In this document: piece by piece, positions 44,982 to 56,404 of the stretch
How positions within the stretch are numbered: the stretch's first letter is position 1
Layout of the letters: the number at the start of each line of letters is the position of its first letter
NCBI RefSeq assembly: GCF_958450345.1
Contig: NC_088783.1
Location: 87,937,895-88,001,894, forward strand
From: Calliphora vicina
Lineage: Eukaryota; Arthropoda; Insecta; Diptera; Calliphoridae
DNA length: 64,000 bases
Direction: 5' to 3'
Position numbers and translations under genes: made by a program
Notes under the pieces: model-generated
Told to the model about the DNA's origin: nothing
Database searches by the model: none
What the model saw: the letters and a program-made list of their open reading frames with translations, nothing else

Positions 44982-45642
44982 TGAGAAGAGAGAGAAGTTG
45001 TTGTTGTAAAAAAATTGAGAGGCTTCCCTTCTTGTTATTCTTTGGATTCGTCAACAGACGAATTTATTAGAAATTTGGTTTTTATAAATCACAATTTTTT
45101 TTTATATGTTTTTTACGTCAAACTTTAATGTCCAAAGCAATTGGTTTGAAAATTATTAAATTCTTTTAGTAAAGAAGAAAATAATATTTCATTCGTTACC
45201 GTGACGAATTGAATGAGCTAAAAGTATTATAAAAACATGGGAGTTTTATAATACAAATTGCTTAACAATTTTTATATTATGTTCGTATTTGAACTGAAAT
45301 AATTTTATTTAGGAAACTTATTAAGAAAACATATTAAGTAAACTTAAAGAAATAGTAAAATTAAAACTATCTCTAATCTCTTTGAAAGTCAATATAAAAC
45401 ATGTGAATAAAACAATACTCCCGTTAATTTATTATTACAATATTCAAAATTATTCATAACCAAAAATACTCCCATTAAAATTGTGCACCATAATGTAGAC
45501 TAATTAAAAGAAAATAAGCCCTACTAGAGGAAAAAATTCCTCTAAATCAAGCCAGAATCCCTATATTTATACTACTATATCTGTTTCAAATTGCTTTTAA
45601 AGCAACAAGGAAATGTAAGTAAATTTAATTTTTATTTGAAAT
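44982..45642. other. AT-rich stretch, nothing recognised
   Basis: No coding motif, inverted-repeat pair or tandem repeat is visible. It ends at the ATAT target of the second solo LTR. Confidence 0.5.
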
Positions 45643-45646
45643 ATAT

Positions 45647-46247
45647 TGTTACGTTTTAACCTTTTCAAAACGTTTGTTTATTTCCTTTAAATAAACCGGA
45701 TACTTTTGATTGCAAATAAAAGCCGTTTAGTAGTTTGAAAATTGTAACAACTCTTTATTTATTTAAAATGTACAACAACAGAATTAAATAGTCACTCAGT
45801 GTTTTTTATGCACGTTTATAATTTCGCAGAAATAAAGACACACTTTATAATTTACACGAATTCAATTGAAAAACACAGCACACTTTAAGGCACTCAGTTG
45901 ATGTTTATTTGAGTAGCGTCTCTGATAAACTGACTAACGACTGCAACCTCTGCCACTATTTAAAACACTGCCATCTGCACTCTACATTGCTCTTTAACTG
46001 TCAAAGTTCGAATATTCTAGATCATACGCCATCTGTGGTGTACTTTCCACAAAGTTCTTTAACTGAATATTCGAATTCAAACAGCGTTGACAACTTACGA
46101 TCAATGGTCAACTGAAAGCTTTTATTTAATAATGCCCACAGATATGCTACAGTTTGCTATTACAGCAATGTTATTTGAAAGCATTATGGTACTTTTAAAT
46201 CAGCCCTTAAAATCGTTATATTTGAATTCAAGTGCAATTTCGTAACA
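45647..46247. mobile_element. Solo LTR, copy 2 (601 bp)
   Basis: TGTTACGTTTTAACC to TTTCGTAACA, flanked by ATAT (45643-45646, 46248-46251). Close homologue of the copy at 36152-36753, with the same orientation and length; small differences such as 'caacaacaac' against 'caacaac'. Confidence 0.9.
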
Positions 46248-46283
46248 ATATGTATGTATGTATTTTATATTTGGATTTTTCAG

Positions 46284-46755
46284 GGGCCAACACAAGAATT
46301 CTCGTCAGGAAGACGAACTGATTGATCAAATGCAAAGCCTGCGGGAGATGAAAGCGAATCGTCATCATCAGAAGAAGAATTATTTGAACAGCAAAATGTA
46401 AATGCAAGTCGCAAAAGAAAGACAAATAATGTTGAGCCTCTAGACGCAGCTATTTCTACCTCTAAGAGATTTTCGCAAAATATACGAAAGACAACGACTG
46501 TTAGCATAAAAGATAATTTAAAAAATTACATTGAAAATGACATGAGAAATGGAAAAGAATTATCCGAAGCTTTAAAAAATGTTTCTGAAATTGGCCAGAA
46601 AACCAACGAACGTCTGGACACAATGTGCTCTAATATTAGACGTACATAGACGTCATCACACGGAGATGGAAAAAGATGCAACAGAAAAAAATTATTTAAA
46701 GAAATTAGACTTAGAAATAAAACAAAATCAGTTTGAAAAACAGTATGCAAAATGA
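46284..46755 (+). pseudogene. Terminal exon-like ORF of a transposon protein
   Basis: After an acceptor-like 'ttggatttttcag' the frame reads 'GPTQEFSSGRRTD', a stop, then 'ESESSSSEEELFEQQ', 'RKRKTNNVEPLDAAI', 'NLKNYIENDMRNGKELSEAL', a stop near 46648 after 'CSNIRRT', and an E/K-rich helical tail ending at TGA 46753-46755. The acidic-serine segment, basic patch and coiled-coil-like end are typical of the second (Myb-like) protein of Harbinger-class elements or of MADF proteins. No catalytic motif is seen. The two stops suggest a relic. The family is inferred. Confidence 0.45.
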
Positions 46756-47231
46756 TTCGAAGTTATGTCGAAAATAAATCATTTTTTCGTAATATTTGAT
46801 CGATATAGATTTCGATATAATGTCGAGAATGTACGTGTTTTCCTATGTAGAGAGCAGAGCGATAAAGAGTCGAAAATGTTTTATTATTCTGATTCCAATT
46901 TTCATCGACATATTATACTATTTTCGACATTATAAATGTTCTAAAATAATTCGATTTCGATTAATATATGAGCAATTTCGTATATATGTATATTAAGTTC
47001 CGATAAAAAATCAATTTAAGTAATTTTAAGTTATTATGTTTATAACGATTTAATATTTATTTAATAATTTGTTTTATTTCATTAAATTTAATTACAATTA
47101 AAAATGATAATTAAATATAAAGCAGTAGCTGTTTTGGCTATTGGCTTTAGATTTAATAAATAATAAACTAATATAAATAACAACAACCTAGATAAATATA
47201 ATAACACAAGTATGCATTTTTTACACATCCT
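46756..47231. other. AT-rich stretch with 'tcgatatagatttcgat' words
   Basis: 46790-46960 has many ATTCGA/TCGATA words, partly in inverted order. No gene or defined element. Confidence 0.4.
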
Positions 47232-47485
47232 TTAATTTTTTAGCCAATGTTGTACTTTTTTATTTTCTGCTAATTTTCTTTTATTTTGTTGTTTTTCACA
47301 ATCAGTTCTCTCTTCTGATATTTCACATTCTTGATTTTGTTGCTGACCATTTGAATTTTGAATTTTTTTATTTTCATGGTAAAGAGATAACTTTTTTATT
47401 CTGTCCGAAGCTGTTTGCATATGCTTCATACAAATTTGTTCAAATTCGTATTCAGATGCATCTTTAAACATAGATCGAAAAGAAT
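47232..47485 (-). CDS. Terminal exon-like ORF, helical and Gln/Lys-rich
   Basis: A minus-strand acceptor-like 'aattatttttag' ends at 47486 and the frame runs without interruption to a TAA at 47232: 'SFRSMFKDASEYEFEQICM', 'ASDRIKKLSLYHENKK', then 'NGQQQNQECEISEERTDC' and 'KRKLAENKKVQHWLKN'. The predicted product is alpha-helical and charged. It is similar in style, not in sequence, to the plus-strand exon at 46284-46755 and may be part of a convergent transposon gene pair. No family is recognised. Confidence 0.4.
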
Positions 47486-47758
47486 CTAAAAATAATTAAA
47501 AATTAAGTACTTTTTAGGGCAATTGCAATCATGGTAGTACGCAAACATATCTTTGATGATGTACCGGTCCAAGCATACTTTGTGGCCAGAGTATCACTTA
47601 AAACTCTTCGCAAGTTGCGTCGACCAAAGTCCTTTGTACTTCTATCACTTGACAGATAAAAATCTTTTTCCTGTCAGATTTAAAATAAAGATTATTATCT
47701 ACAATGAATTTACAAAACTAAATTCCACAAACTTACCAACGAACGGAATTTCTCTGTA

Positions 47759-48143
47759 CAGTAATTTTGACCTACCTGCAGGTAAGTTAAAAATGCAGTT
47801 AACCTCAATGCACTTACCTGCTCATTGATGCTGGTAAGTGCATTTACAGTTTACTGCCCAAAAAAGCAGCTAACGGCAAATAATTTACAAGAAGCTTTGA
47901 GATTTTTCCGTCTAAAAATAACGTCAAATTGATATTTTAGCTACTTTTAAAATTATTAAGAAGTGTACAACATATTTTTTCATTCAAAATCGTATTTTTC
48001 TTATTTGTTTTGATTTAATTTTGTATTAGGCAGCTAAATTAAATTTTTTTCATGAAAACCAGTTATAGCTTCCAAAAGTATTATGCACTTATATTAAATG
48101 TGCAGGTATGAACAATGCACTTAAATTAACGAATTTATTTCAC
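47759..48143. mobile_element. TA-flanked MITE, truncated copy (CAGTA.TTTTGAC ends)
   Basis: Starts TA|CAGTAATTTTGACCTACCTG at 47757 and runs with high similarity to the reverse complement of 54172-54650: 'ttaaaaatgcagttaacctc', 'ggtaagtgcattt', 'cccaaaaaagcagctaacgg', 'tagcttccaaaagtattatg'. The far end is lost at about 48140, where the Helentron-like repeat begins. Confidence 0.75.
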
Positions 48144-50480
48144 CATAAGGTGAATGAGGGTATATATAAGTTTGTCATTCCGTGTATTACATTGAGAAAT
48201 ATTCATCTGAGACCCAACAAAGTATATCAGTGATGTTCAAAAATAAAAATGAAGATGTATTGGTGAGAGAGCTACCCAGCAAACATAATGTCAAACACTT
48301 AAAATAATAACAAAATGAATAAAGTTTAGATTTAGAATTTTTGTCAAATAAAACCAATTTATTAAATGAATGTAATTTAAATTTTAAGGAAATGAAAAAA
48401 AATATACATTGTAAGTCCGAAATTCTCTTAAATTTTGTATTTATTTTTGACTTTGTTTTATTCTGTACAATTGTAATTGAAACGCGCGTGTTTGCTATGC
48501 TTCAAACAAAAACAACCAACAACAATGCTTAATAAATTTCTGAAAAAATTGCGATAGTCCGTCACATGTGGTTTCTTCGCATTCTCAGCGATGAATGAAC
48601 AAAAGTTTTTAAAAGAGCATAACAAATGTGTGTAAATTTTTCAAACAATTGTTGTATGGCGTGAACATCACTGAAGTATATATATTATTGATCCTTATGA
48701 ATTCTAAGTCGATTGAGCCATGTCCGTCTGTGTAAAACACGCTCACGTCCAAAATACGCAAACAAACTTAGTAGAGTTGCAAGAAAAATGTTTATTATTG
48801 TCCTAAGCAGTTTGGTATTGAAAATCAGCGAAATCGGTACAGTGGAACCAAAGTTATGAATTAAAATGTGGGACAACCTCAAACAAAAATTGATAATTTT
48901 CACATATTTTTGGACATTTTTTGTAAATATATTGCAGCTAATATCATAAAATTTTGCACTCGTTACTTTTATGATAAAAGGCGTAACTCTGGTGAAAATG
49001 ATAAGAATCGGTCCAAGATTTCTCCTAGCTCCCATACAAATTTCTTCCCGAAATATGGTCCTATGGTCTATAAATGCCTACAGAATAGGAATATCCATAT
49101 AAAATTCAGCAAAAATAAGTTTCGTGGTAAAAAAATTATATTACAAAATGTTTCGTGGATCGGCCCATATTTGACCATAGCCCCCATATAAAGTACACTT
49201 CCGAAAATCTCTTAAATAAGCATAAATGTCTTATAAATTTCGCTATCAAGTTGAAATTCGACATAAATACCATATATATACCAAAATATATACCAAAATC
49301 GATGTACCTAATTCTATGAAGATCGGCCGATAAATTTCACACACATCCGTAGTTTATATTTAGAAATCATACTACTGGATTTTGTGAATATCGGTCCATA
49401 TTTGACCATAGCTCCCATATAAGGTCCACATCCAAATATTTTGAAATTTTTCTAAATATTTGGATGTAGACCCTATTTTAAGGTATTCTTTTTATATTTT
49501 ATCTTAAAATATAGGAATTTTAAAGATAAGTGTTTATAAATTTGCAATAATAGACGATGATATTGCAATTGCTAAACATAATTTTAACTCCACTGCGGAA
49601 TAATTACCATTATAAAAATATATGATTTTGTTAGATATTCCTCCGGCAGTGAGCTACATGAGGTTCACAAGTTAGTTTTATAGACATTTTTGTCATTTAC
49701 TGTTAACCTGTAACGGCATGTAGTAATTAAATGTGTAAACATCGTGGAAGAAGGTCCACAAAATCTAATATACTCACTCCGGCATTAAAATTAAGAGTTT
49801 TATCATAGAAAATCATTAGATTTTGTTACAATTTAACAAAATGACAATAAAAATAAATTAATAAAACAAATCATAAAATAGTGATGTTTATTTAAACAAA
49901 GAATATTCGTCATTCGAATACTTTTAATAATAATTGAAAAAATATATATAAAAATGTTTGTATATTAATATATTTAGGCTTAATGTAAATAGGAACGGTT
50001 TTTATTCGCTGATTGTGTAAGTTTAACAACAAGTTTAATATGTAATTTCAGATTTTATTTACTGAAAAAAAAAATAGTACGAGTACTTTATTATTTAATA
50101 TTCATATTACCATCACAGAATTTAAAAAAATATTAAAATACTGTTTACTTAAAATGCTCATTATGAATACAAATTTATAAGAAAGCAATTTTAGGCCTAA
50201 AATGTGTTTTAACTAAATTGTATTTTAAACCTTAAAACTGATATTTTTATGAATATGGGGGTAAGTATATAAATTGTTAAATTTCATACGTTCTAATAGG
50301 AATTTCGGTTATAAATTGCTGAAACAGATACAAGTTTTTGTACATTTGAAATAAAATATCTTCTGCGTAAACTAGTATTTCTAACAATTGTTATATTATT
50401 TCAGTTTTTATACCATCATATTTAGGTGGAGGGTATTTAAGATTCGGCACGGCCGAATATAGTACTCTTACTTGTTTTTT
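48144..50480. repeat. Dispersed Helentron/DINE-like repeat region
   Basis: Starts with 'gaatgagggtatatataagt' and 'ttgtcattccg', the reverse complement of the terminal part of the 8.2-10.3 kb units; 'cgattgagccatgtccgtctg' at 48713-48733 corresponds to their microsatellite border. At 49140-49430 the 'gaccatagc.cccatataa' words occur twice. It ends at 50426-50480 with the hairpin-bearing terminus, in opposite orientation to 2078-2390. A hAT MITE sits inside. Part of the central region (49480-50400) is plain AT-rich DNA. Confidence 0.5.
48228..48673. mobile_element. hAT MITE (CAGTGATGTTC type), complete copy
   Basis: 446 bp between CAGTGATGTTC and GAACATCACTG, perfect 11-bp inverted repeats, with a perfect 8-bp duplication AAGTATAT (48220-48227, 48674-48681). 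A second, interrupted copy starts at 6751. Confidence 0.93.
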
Positions 50481-50746
50481 AAATCTGTTCTTTTAAGAGG
50501 CTCTGCAGGTATCGTTTGAGTTGTATCCAATTGCGACATAAACATTTTTTTAACTTCTCTAATTTCGACCTGATTTACTAAAATCTCTTCTAATGCTTGA
50601 TGCATTAGAAGAGATTTTAGTAAGTGCCATTTGGGTCTCTGATTCCTTTAAAGCCTTTTCTATTTCAGCCAAAAGTTCTAAAATGATTATTTTATTATCA
50701 AAAGTTGTTTATTATTAAAAAGTGTTTATTTACCTTCTTTCTTCAT
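50480..50746 (-). pseudogene. Small spliced ORF with an inverted duplication in its exon
   Basis: Minus strand: ATG at 50746, 13-nt first exon (MKKE), donor at 50733, ~56-bp intron ending 'attttag', then 'ELLAEIEKALKESETQMAL'. The exon then enters a 43-bp hairpin (50620-50578); beyond it a different frame reads 'ALEEILVNQVEIREVKKMF' and 'SQLDTTQTIPAEPLKR'. The hairpin arms supply the ends of both reading frames, so a short inverted duplication seems to have broken the gene. The helical, charged product resembles small transposon accessory proteins, but no family is recognised. Confidence 0.45.
50578..50620. other. Perfect 19-bp hairpin with 5-nt loop
   Basis: CTAAAATCTCTTCTAATGC, loop TTGAT, then the exact reverse complement. 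It lies inside the coding-like exon described above. Confidence 0.9.
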
Positions 50747-50749
50747 TTT

Positions 50750-51436
50750 TCAATTTTGTTTAAATATTGTTGAATAATATTTGAGTTTTTAGTTTGTGAT
50801 TCAGTTTTTTTGTTTTGTATTAAATATAATTGTGACAAGCAGGGTTTCGAATAACTACTAAAAGCTGAATAGTTAACTTTTTACAGTCTCATGCTTAAAA
50901 AAAAGTAACTAGTTTCAGTTTTTGATCACATGGTTACTGAAAACAGTTGACTGTGCACACACATTACAACAGCAAGCAGCAATCGATTTTGTTTTTTTTC
51001 CAGCAGCCAAACGAATCAGCAGCTGCCATGTTTCAGTTTTCAACTCTACCGAACTGATTACACGACTTCAGCAGCAAAAACATTTCTGTGTGTGCTGCTT
51101 ACGCATTGTCAGTTTCGAGTTTTGTTTTTCGTACTACGCAGCGTAACAAAAACTGCTAGCTGGACTGAATAGTACGACTGGCTAGTTTGGCTGGTTGTTT
51201 AAAATGTGTGTACAACAACACACCTCAGCAAAAACTTTACTTACATAGTAAGCCAGCAAGTATAATTGGAGCAAAGCGATAACTACTTATTATTTGACTG
51301 AAGCACTACTTACCGTTGTTCGAGATTTTTAAAAAATTCAGGGGTCAAGCTTACAAATGTACTTACAATCAGTCGAGAAATAAGTAGTAAATTCACAACA
51401 AGAATATGTAGCTAAAAAAAAACACAAAAAATATTG
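50750..51436. other. Intergenic stretch, no gene
   Basis: 50830-51350 contains many 'cagcag', 'aactgatta' and 'gctgaatag' words and a possible left end 'cagggtttcgaataac' with a weak inverted counterpart near 51318. No convincing element or ORF. Confidence 0.4.
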
Positions 51437-51507
51437 CCTTGTGTGGGAATCGAACAGTCACATTATTTGCTTGTGTTTGATAGTCAAGCTGCTAACTCAC
51501 TGCTCCA
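51437..51507 (-). ncRNA. tRNA-derived (SINE-like) segment, minus strand
   Basis: On the minus strand 'ttggagcagtgagttagcag' resembles a Pol III A box region and 'ctgttcgattcccacac' contains a near-perfect B box (GTTCGATTCC), spaced about 30 nt apart as in tRNA genes. The acceptor arms do not pair, so it is not a functional tRNA gene. It abuts exactly on the breakpoint of the truncated Tc1 copy at 51507. A tRNA-derived SINE or a pseudo-tRNA are both possible. Confidence 0.45.
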
Positions 51508-52361
51508 ATGCCTCCAGAGTTCTGGAAAAATTTTCTGTTCACGGATGAATGCAAGAACTGCATCTTTGGCATAAAAGACTGTCAGTTTGTTTGGAGAAAG
51601 CCTTGTACAGTGCTTAGTCCCAAAAATTTAAAACCAACAGTTAAGCATGGTGGTGGTACAGTGATGGTACGGGGGTACATGACAAGTGAAGGCGTTGGAA
51701 ATTTAGAATTTACTCCATCGACAATGGATCATGACATTCTAATGAAAAATCTTACCTAAAGTGTGAGCAAATTGGGCATTGAAGATGATAATATATTCCT
51801 GCAAGACAACGACCCAAAGCATACTACACACAACACAAGGCTTTGGTAGTTGTTTAATAAAACAAAAACAATTGAAAACTCCTCCGCAGTCACCAGACCT
51901 AAATCCCATAGAACATTTATGGGATTTGCTGGAGTGAAAAATATGAAACCATGTAATAACATTAAAGGAAATGCTTCAAACAGTATTAACTGAGGAATGG
52001 AGAAATATTAGTTCGAAATACACCGAAAAACTGGTTTCATCAATAACAAAACGCCTTCATAATGTTCTTGGTCGTCGGGGTTATCCAAATAATCATTAAA
52101 ATACAGTTTAATTTATAAAAATCAGTAATATTTTTTTTATGTACGCAAACTTTTGCCTACATGCGGAATTGAATTTTTTTATGAATTGAATTCTTATAAG
52201 TTTTGTTGATTCTTAAATATGAATTTTACAATGCAGTTGTGTTCTTAAATATTTAAGAGTTTTATATAAAAAATTTCAAATGAGTAACGTTTATTTTTAT
52301 ATCAAAAATTAGAGTATACTTTTAATTTTCGTTCTTGTACGCAAACTTATGCGGCCAAGTG
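51507..52361 (+). mobile_element. 5'-truncated Tc1-like copy
   Basis: It matches 3948-4824 closely. It starts within the transposase at 'PPEFWKNFLFTDEC' and runs through 'GGGTVMVRGYMTSEG', 'LQDNDPKHTT' and 'SPDLNPIEHLWDLLE' to the right terminal repeat (cttatgcggccaagtg) and TA at 52362. Stops after 'KNLT' and in the C-terminal half show that it is a relic. The left breakpoint joins a tRNA-like segment. Confidence 0.88.
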
Positions 52362-52434
52362 TATATATTTTTATTCAAATAAAATTAATTCTTATTTTTT
52401 GTTAACTTAAATGAATGTTTAATTTTAGTTTAAG

Positions 52435-52921
52435 CTTTCAGCAATCATATTTCTTATGGTAATTGCATTATTATCTGATTGATCTTCGTTTTCTTCAATT
52501 GACTCAAAGTTTTCACCACTGCTTACTTCTTGCAAGACTTAAATTTTTAATGAGTTACAAAGGTTATGCAAAGCACAGCATATATTAATAATTCGAGACA
52601 GGCATCTGAATCGACTCTTTAGTACTCCGATTGTTCTCTCCACAATATTTCTACCTGAGGCATGCTTTTTATTAAAGCGTTGTTGTATAATTGTGCTGAG
52701 AGTTCTGTGAGGGGTTATAACAAATGGTTCCAATGCATAACCAGAATATGCCAATAACCACGATCCACGGTCACCGTTGTCATATTGCGATACAAAACTA
52801 TTGCATAAACTTACGATCATAGCATTTATGCTGAAATAGCCTTTTCTATTGAAGTAAAGGTATTCCTCATCAGTTGGTCTCTTTAGTGGAACATGTGTTC
52901 CATCTATGCAGCCAATCACAC
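52435..52921 (-). pseudogene. Harbinger (HARBI1-like) nuclease, 3' part
   Basis: Minus strand: 'GVIGCIDGTHVPLKRP' (first catalytic Asp), 'YFNRKGYFSINAMIV', then an abrupt join to 'DRGSWLLAYSGYALEPFVIT' and 'GRNIVERTIGVLKSRFRCLS' (catalytic Glu). The usual 'PGS.HD' block is missing and the second Asp of '.GDSGY' is Tyr here. The end reads 'ICCALHNLCN' then, after a stop and shift, an acidic tail ('SGENFESIEENEDQSDNN'). The 5' part lies at 58498-58817, across a 5.6-kb insertion. Confidence 0.85.
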
Positions 52922-53520
52922 CGCACGCAGAGAATAAAAATGGTTCAACATGATTACGACAACTATACTATGTTCGTTGTAACAATATATTGTTGTTGTA
53001 AACATATAATTGTTGTTTTAATTTAATTTGAACAATATTTTAGTTACTGTAACCATTAAATGTTATAAATATGAATATGGTTCACCGAATGGTTCGGACA
53101 ACTAAATAATGATAAATAGGTAAACATATTATGTTATGTACAACCATTAAATGTTAAGTTTCTATACGAGTAGTCATAATATGTTTAAGATGTAAATATA
53201 ATATATTTACAACAACTAAATAATGATAAATAGGTAAACATATTGTTACGTTTTAACCTTTTCAAAACGTTTGTTTATTTTCTTTAAATAAACCGGATAC
53301 TTTTGATTGCAAATAAAAGCCGTTTAGTTGTTTGAAAAATGTAACAACTCTTTATTTATTTAAAATGTACAACAACAGAATTAAATAGTCACTCAATGTT
53401 TTTTTTATACACGTTTATAAATTCTCAGAAATACAGACACTTTATAATGTATACGAATTCACTTGAAAAATACAGCCCACTTTAAGGCACTCAGTTGATG
53501 TTTATTCAAATAGCGTCTCT

Positions 53521-53961
53521 TACTACGTTTATACGTAGCCTATTCGCAAATAAAAATTATCTGCAATTAACTAACTCACTGTTTATATGTCACATTAGTT
53601 ACGGAAAATTCTTGTTTTTATGAGATGCCGGATGTTAAAATGTAATTATTTGGTAGCTGTTTTATTGAATAAAATATGATACATTTTTTATTTTTTTAAA
53701 TGTAAAAATTATAGAATCAAAAATTCTTGTCCGTCTTGCATCCAATTAATTCAAAAAATATTTAAAAAACGTCTTAATAAACTAAAAGCGTTAAAACATA
53801 TGGCAATGCTTAATATCTTATTTGCAAATAGTGTCGTTAATCAGGAATTGTTTTCGTGAGTTAGCTATTCGCAAATAAAAACTTAATTCACTGTTTATGC
53901 GGCATTTTTTTCTAATTGCAATATTTTTATTTGCGAATAAGCCGTGCGTATAAACGTAGTA
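53521..53961. mobile_element. 441-bp MITE with TCT duplication
   Basis: Ends TACTACGTTTATACG and CGTATAAACGTAGTA are perfect 15-bp inverted repeats, continuing as 'ttcgcaaataaaaat' in both. The flanks are TCT (53518-53520, 53962-53964) and the empty site is visible in LTR copy 2 (gcgtctctgataaactg). 3-bp duplications occur in Harbinger- and Zator-type elements. Confidence 0.88.
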
Positions 53962-54171
53962 TCTGATAAACTGACTCACGACTGCAACCTCTGCCACTAT
54001 TTATAACACTGCCATCTGCACTCTAGATTGTTCTTTAACTGTTAAAATTCGAATATTCTAGATCTTACTAATACATACGCCATCTGTGGTGTACTTTCTA
54101 CAATGTTCTATTACAGCACTGTTATTTGAAAGCATTATGCTACTTTTAAATCAGCCCTTAAAATCTCTATA

Positions 54172-54650
54172 CAGTAGTTTTGACATTTTGCATATTAGTG
54201 CACAAAACTTGTGTTTTGTATATTTATTTATCAAACTGCATACAAATTCGCTAATTTAAGTGCATTGTTCATACCTGCACATTTAAGATAAGTGCATAAT
54301 ACTTTTGGAAGCTATAACTGGTCTTCATGAAAAAAATTTCATTTAGCTGCTTAATATAAAATTAAATCAAAACAAAATAAGAAAAATACGATTTCGAATA
54401 AAAAATTGTGTTGTAAACTTCTTAATAATTTTAAAACTAGTTAAAATACCAAATTTGACGTTATTTTTAAAGGGAAACATCACAAAACTTCATGTAAATT
54501 ATTTGCCGTTAGCTGCTTTTTTGGGCAGTAAACTTAAATGCACTTACCAGCATCAATGAGCAGTTAAGTTAACTGATGTTAACTGCACTTTTAACTTACC
54601 TGCACAAAATATCGTGCAAAGTTGGTTGTGCAGGTAAGTCAAAATTACTG
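54172..54650. mobile_element. 479-bp MITE with TA duplication
   Basis: Ends CAGTAGTTTTGAC and GTCAAAATTACTG are inverted repeats with one mismatch, bounded by TA (54170-54171, 54651-54652), as in Tc1/mariner elements. The empty site is seen in LTR copies 1 and 2. A truncated second copy in opposite orientation is at 47759-48143. Non-coding. Confidence 0.88.
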
Positions 54651-54974
54651 TATTTGAATTCAAGTACAATTTCGTAACAATATTATATTATGTAGTTTAA
54701 TATGCAAACAAAATATGTTTACTTTTAATAGTCTTTTTTCCCACCATTTGTGAGTGCTGGTGTTTACCTAAGCTGTGTTAATTTTACAAGTAAATTTTGA
54801 GTGTCTGTAATTCCCATTCGCTCTATAGTTTTATTTTTATATTATCTTTAACTTTCCTAGAGCGAATAACAATAAATTTCAGAGAATTTATCAATAATAT
54901 TTTAATTGGGAATTTAGTACCTCAAAACTGAAACCTATTAAAATAAAATTTTGTATTTATAAAAATAAATTTTA

Positions 54975-55150
54975 ATAATAATATGATTACTTTGGATCAT
55001 AATATGATTTCATTGGATCATAATATGATTTAATTGGGTCATAAATATGATTACTTTGGGTCATATTATGATTGATTTATATCATAATATGATTATTTCA
55101 GAACATATTATGATATTTCATGATGCATACATCTGATCATAATATGATGC
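54975..55150. repeat. Palindromic minisatellite (ATCATAATATGAT)
   Basis: About seven to eight ~20-bp units of the self-complementary core ATCATAATATGAT with spacers such as 'ttcattgg' and 'tactttgg'. The unit can form a hairpin on either strand. Confidence 0.75.
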
Positions 55151-55429
55151 TCTTAGTTTATGGCATATAGAATAGACATAGAGTGGAAACTCTCCTGTCA
55201 AAGACCTAACTCAGTTGTCAAAAACCTAAGTGGTGAGAATGTATTAGTAGAAAAAACTATGTGTAAAAAAAAACAACACTCGTACACTCATAAAAAAAAT
55301 TGAGTAATCCGTACTTAAATCAATCCGGAGCGGTGTCAATAGTAGGGTAAGTACGGATTTTCTTAAACCGAGTACATAATACTTGATTCAAGTACGGATT
55401 CATCAAGCCCCAAAAATCTTAATTTTAGC

Positions 55430-55690
55430 TCTCCCTAAGTACGACCGAGATTGAATTAATCTTCAAATGAGCTTGATTCAAGAATTCTAAACTTGTTTTA
55501 AGCACGAATTCATACTTGATATAATCCAAAAATCGGATTGATTTAAGTATGTCCGAGATTGAATTAATCCCAAAATGAGCTTGTTTCAAGAATTCTGAAC
55601 TAGATTTAAGCACGAATTAGTACTTGATATAATCCAAAAATAGGATTGTTTTAAGCCCGAATTCGTACTTGATGTAAGCCAAACTAAGAT
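55430..55690. repeat. Subterminal tandem repeat, ~118 bp
   Basis: Two full units plus a partial one share 'gagattgaattaatc', 'atgagcttg', 'caagaattct', 'aagcacgaatt' and 'acttgatataatccaaaaa'. The same words in inverted orientation occur at 58320-58390. The matching minus-strand open frame is a by-product. Confidence 0.7.
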
Positions 55691-56404
55691 TGATTCAAGA
55701 AAAACACATTATTTTTTATTTTTAATAAATTTTATTTTGTTTTTTTTTTTTTAATTTAAATTTAATACAATTTAACAATTATTACCTTGCCTAAAACTCG
55801 TTTGCCACGGAAGTCATCTTCTTCAATTAGCCAGTTGTCAACTTTGGATTCAACAGAAATTGTGTCGTCATCGACGCCAAACTATAGAATAAGATTAAGA
55901 TTTGTTAAATTATATTTGCAAAAATCTGTATTATTATCTTACCTGAATTTTGTCCACTTAAAAGCTTCTTCCTAAATTCGATTCGAAGACCAAGAGGAAG
56001 TATTGCTTCCTTAATGTTTTCACCATTGCAAGCTATTGTATGTTACCTGAGAAGCTAAAAATGTACAAACAAATGATATAATATGAAAATTATTTATAAA
56101 TTCATTTATAATATTAACTATACGATATTAAAGATTTACCGCCATTTATAAAACAATATTTCCATACAAAATTCGTTTTATAAACCTTTGATAAATTTAA
56201 AAATTATTTATTAATATGAGGATAAATCATTAATTCGTATAGTTATTTTTATATTTTTTCTAAGTTACTGTACTTGTATTTTTGCAATAAGAAACATATT
56301 TTTCATTTGTGGTACAAAAATACCATCAGTTCATGGACAAAACGCAGTTATTTATACTAATATACACACAACGACGCTAACAACAAATTGTGCACATGTA
56401 AATA

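Larger units (their letters stand above)
53244..54679. mobile_element. Solo LTR, copy 3, carrying two MITEs
   Basis: TGTTACGTTTTAACC to TTTCGTAACA with ATAT on each side (53240-53243, 54680-54683). Without the inserts at 53521-53961 and 54172-54650 it is about 515 bp and aligns with the other two LTRs. A short internal deletion (around 54100) removes part of the region present in copies 1 and 2. Confidence 0.9.

Noticed and set aside
46280..46750. Minus-strand open frames over the acidic-serine exon
   Set aside because: Antisense of the plus-strand exon with splice acceptor and charged helical composition.
50830..51350. Inverted-repeat element starting cagggtttcgaataac
   Set aside because: The presumed right end matches too poorly and no duplication is present.
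51437..51510. Functional tRNA gene
   Set aside because: The B box is good, but acceptor and anticodon arms do not pair; at best a tRNA-derived sequence.
54975..55150. CRISPR-like array of palindromic units
   Set aside because: Units are ~20 bp with short AT spacers of similar sequence, in a eukaryotic transposon; it is a minisatellite.
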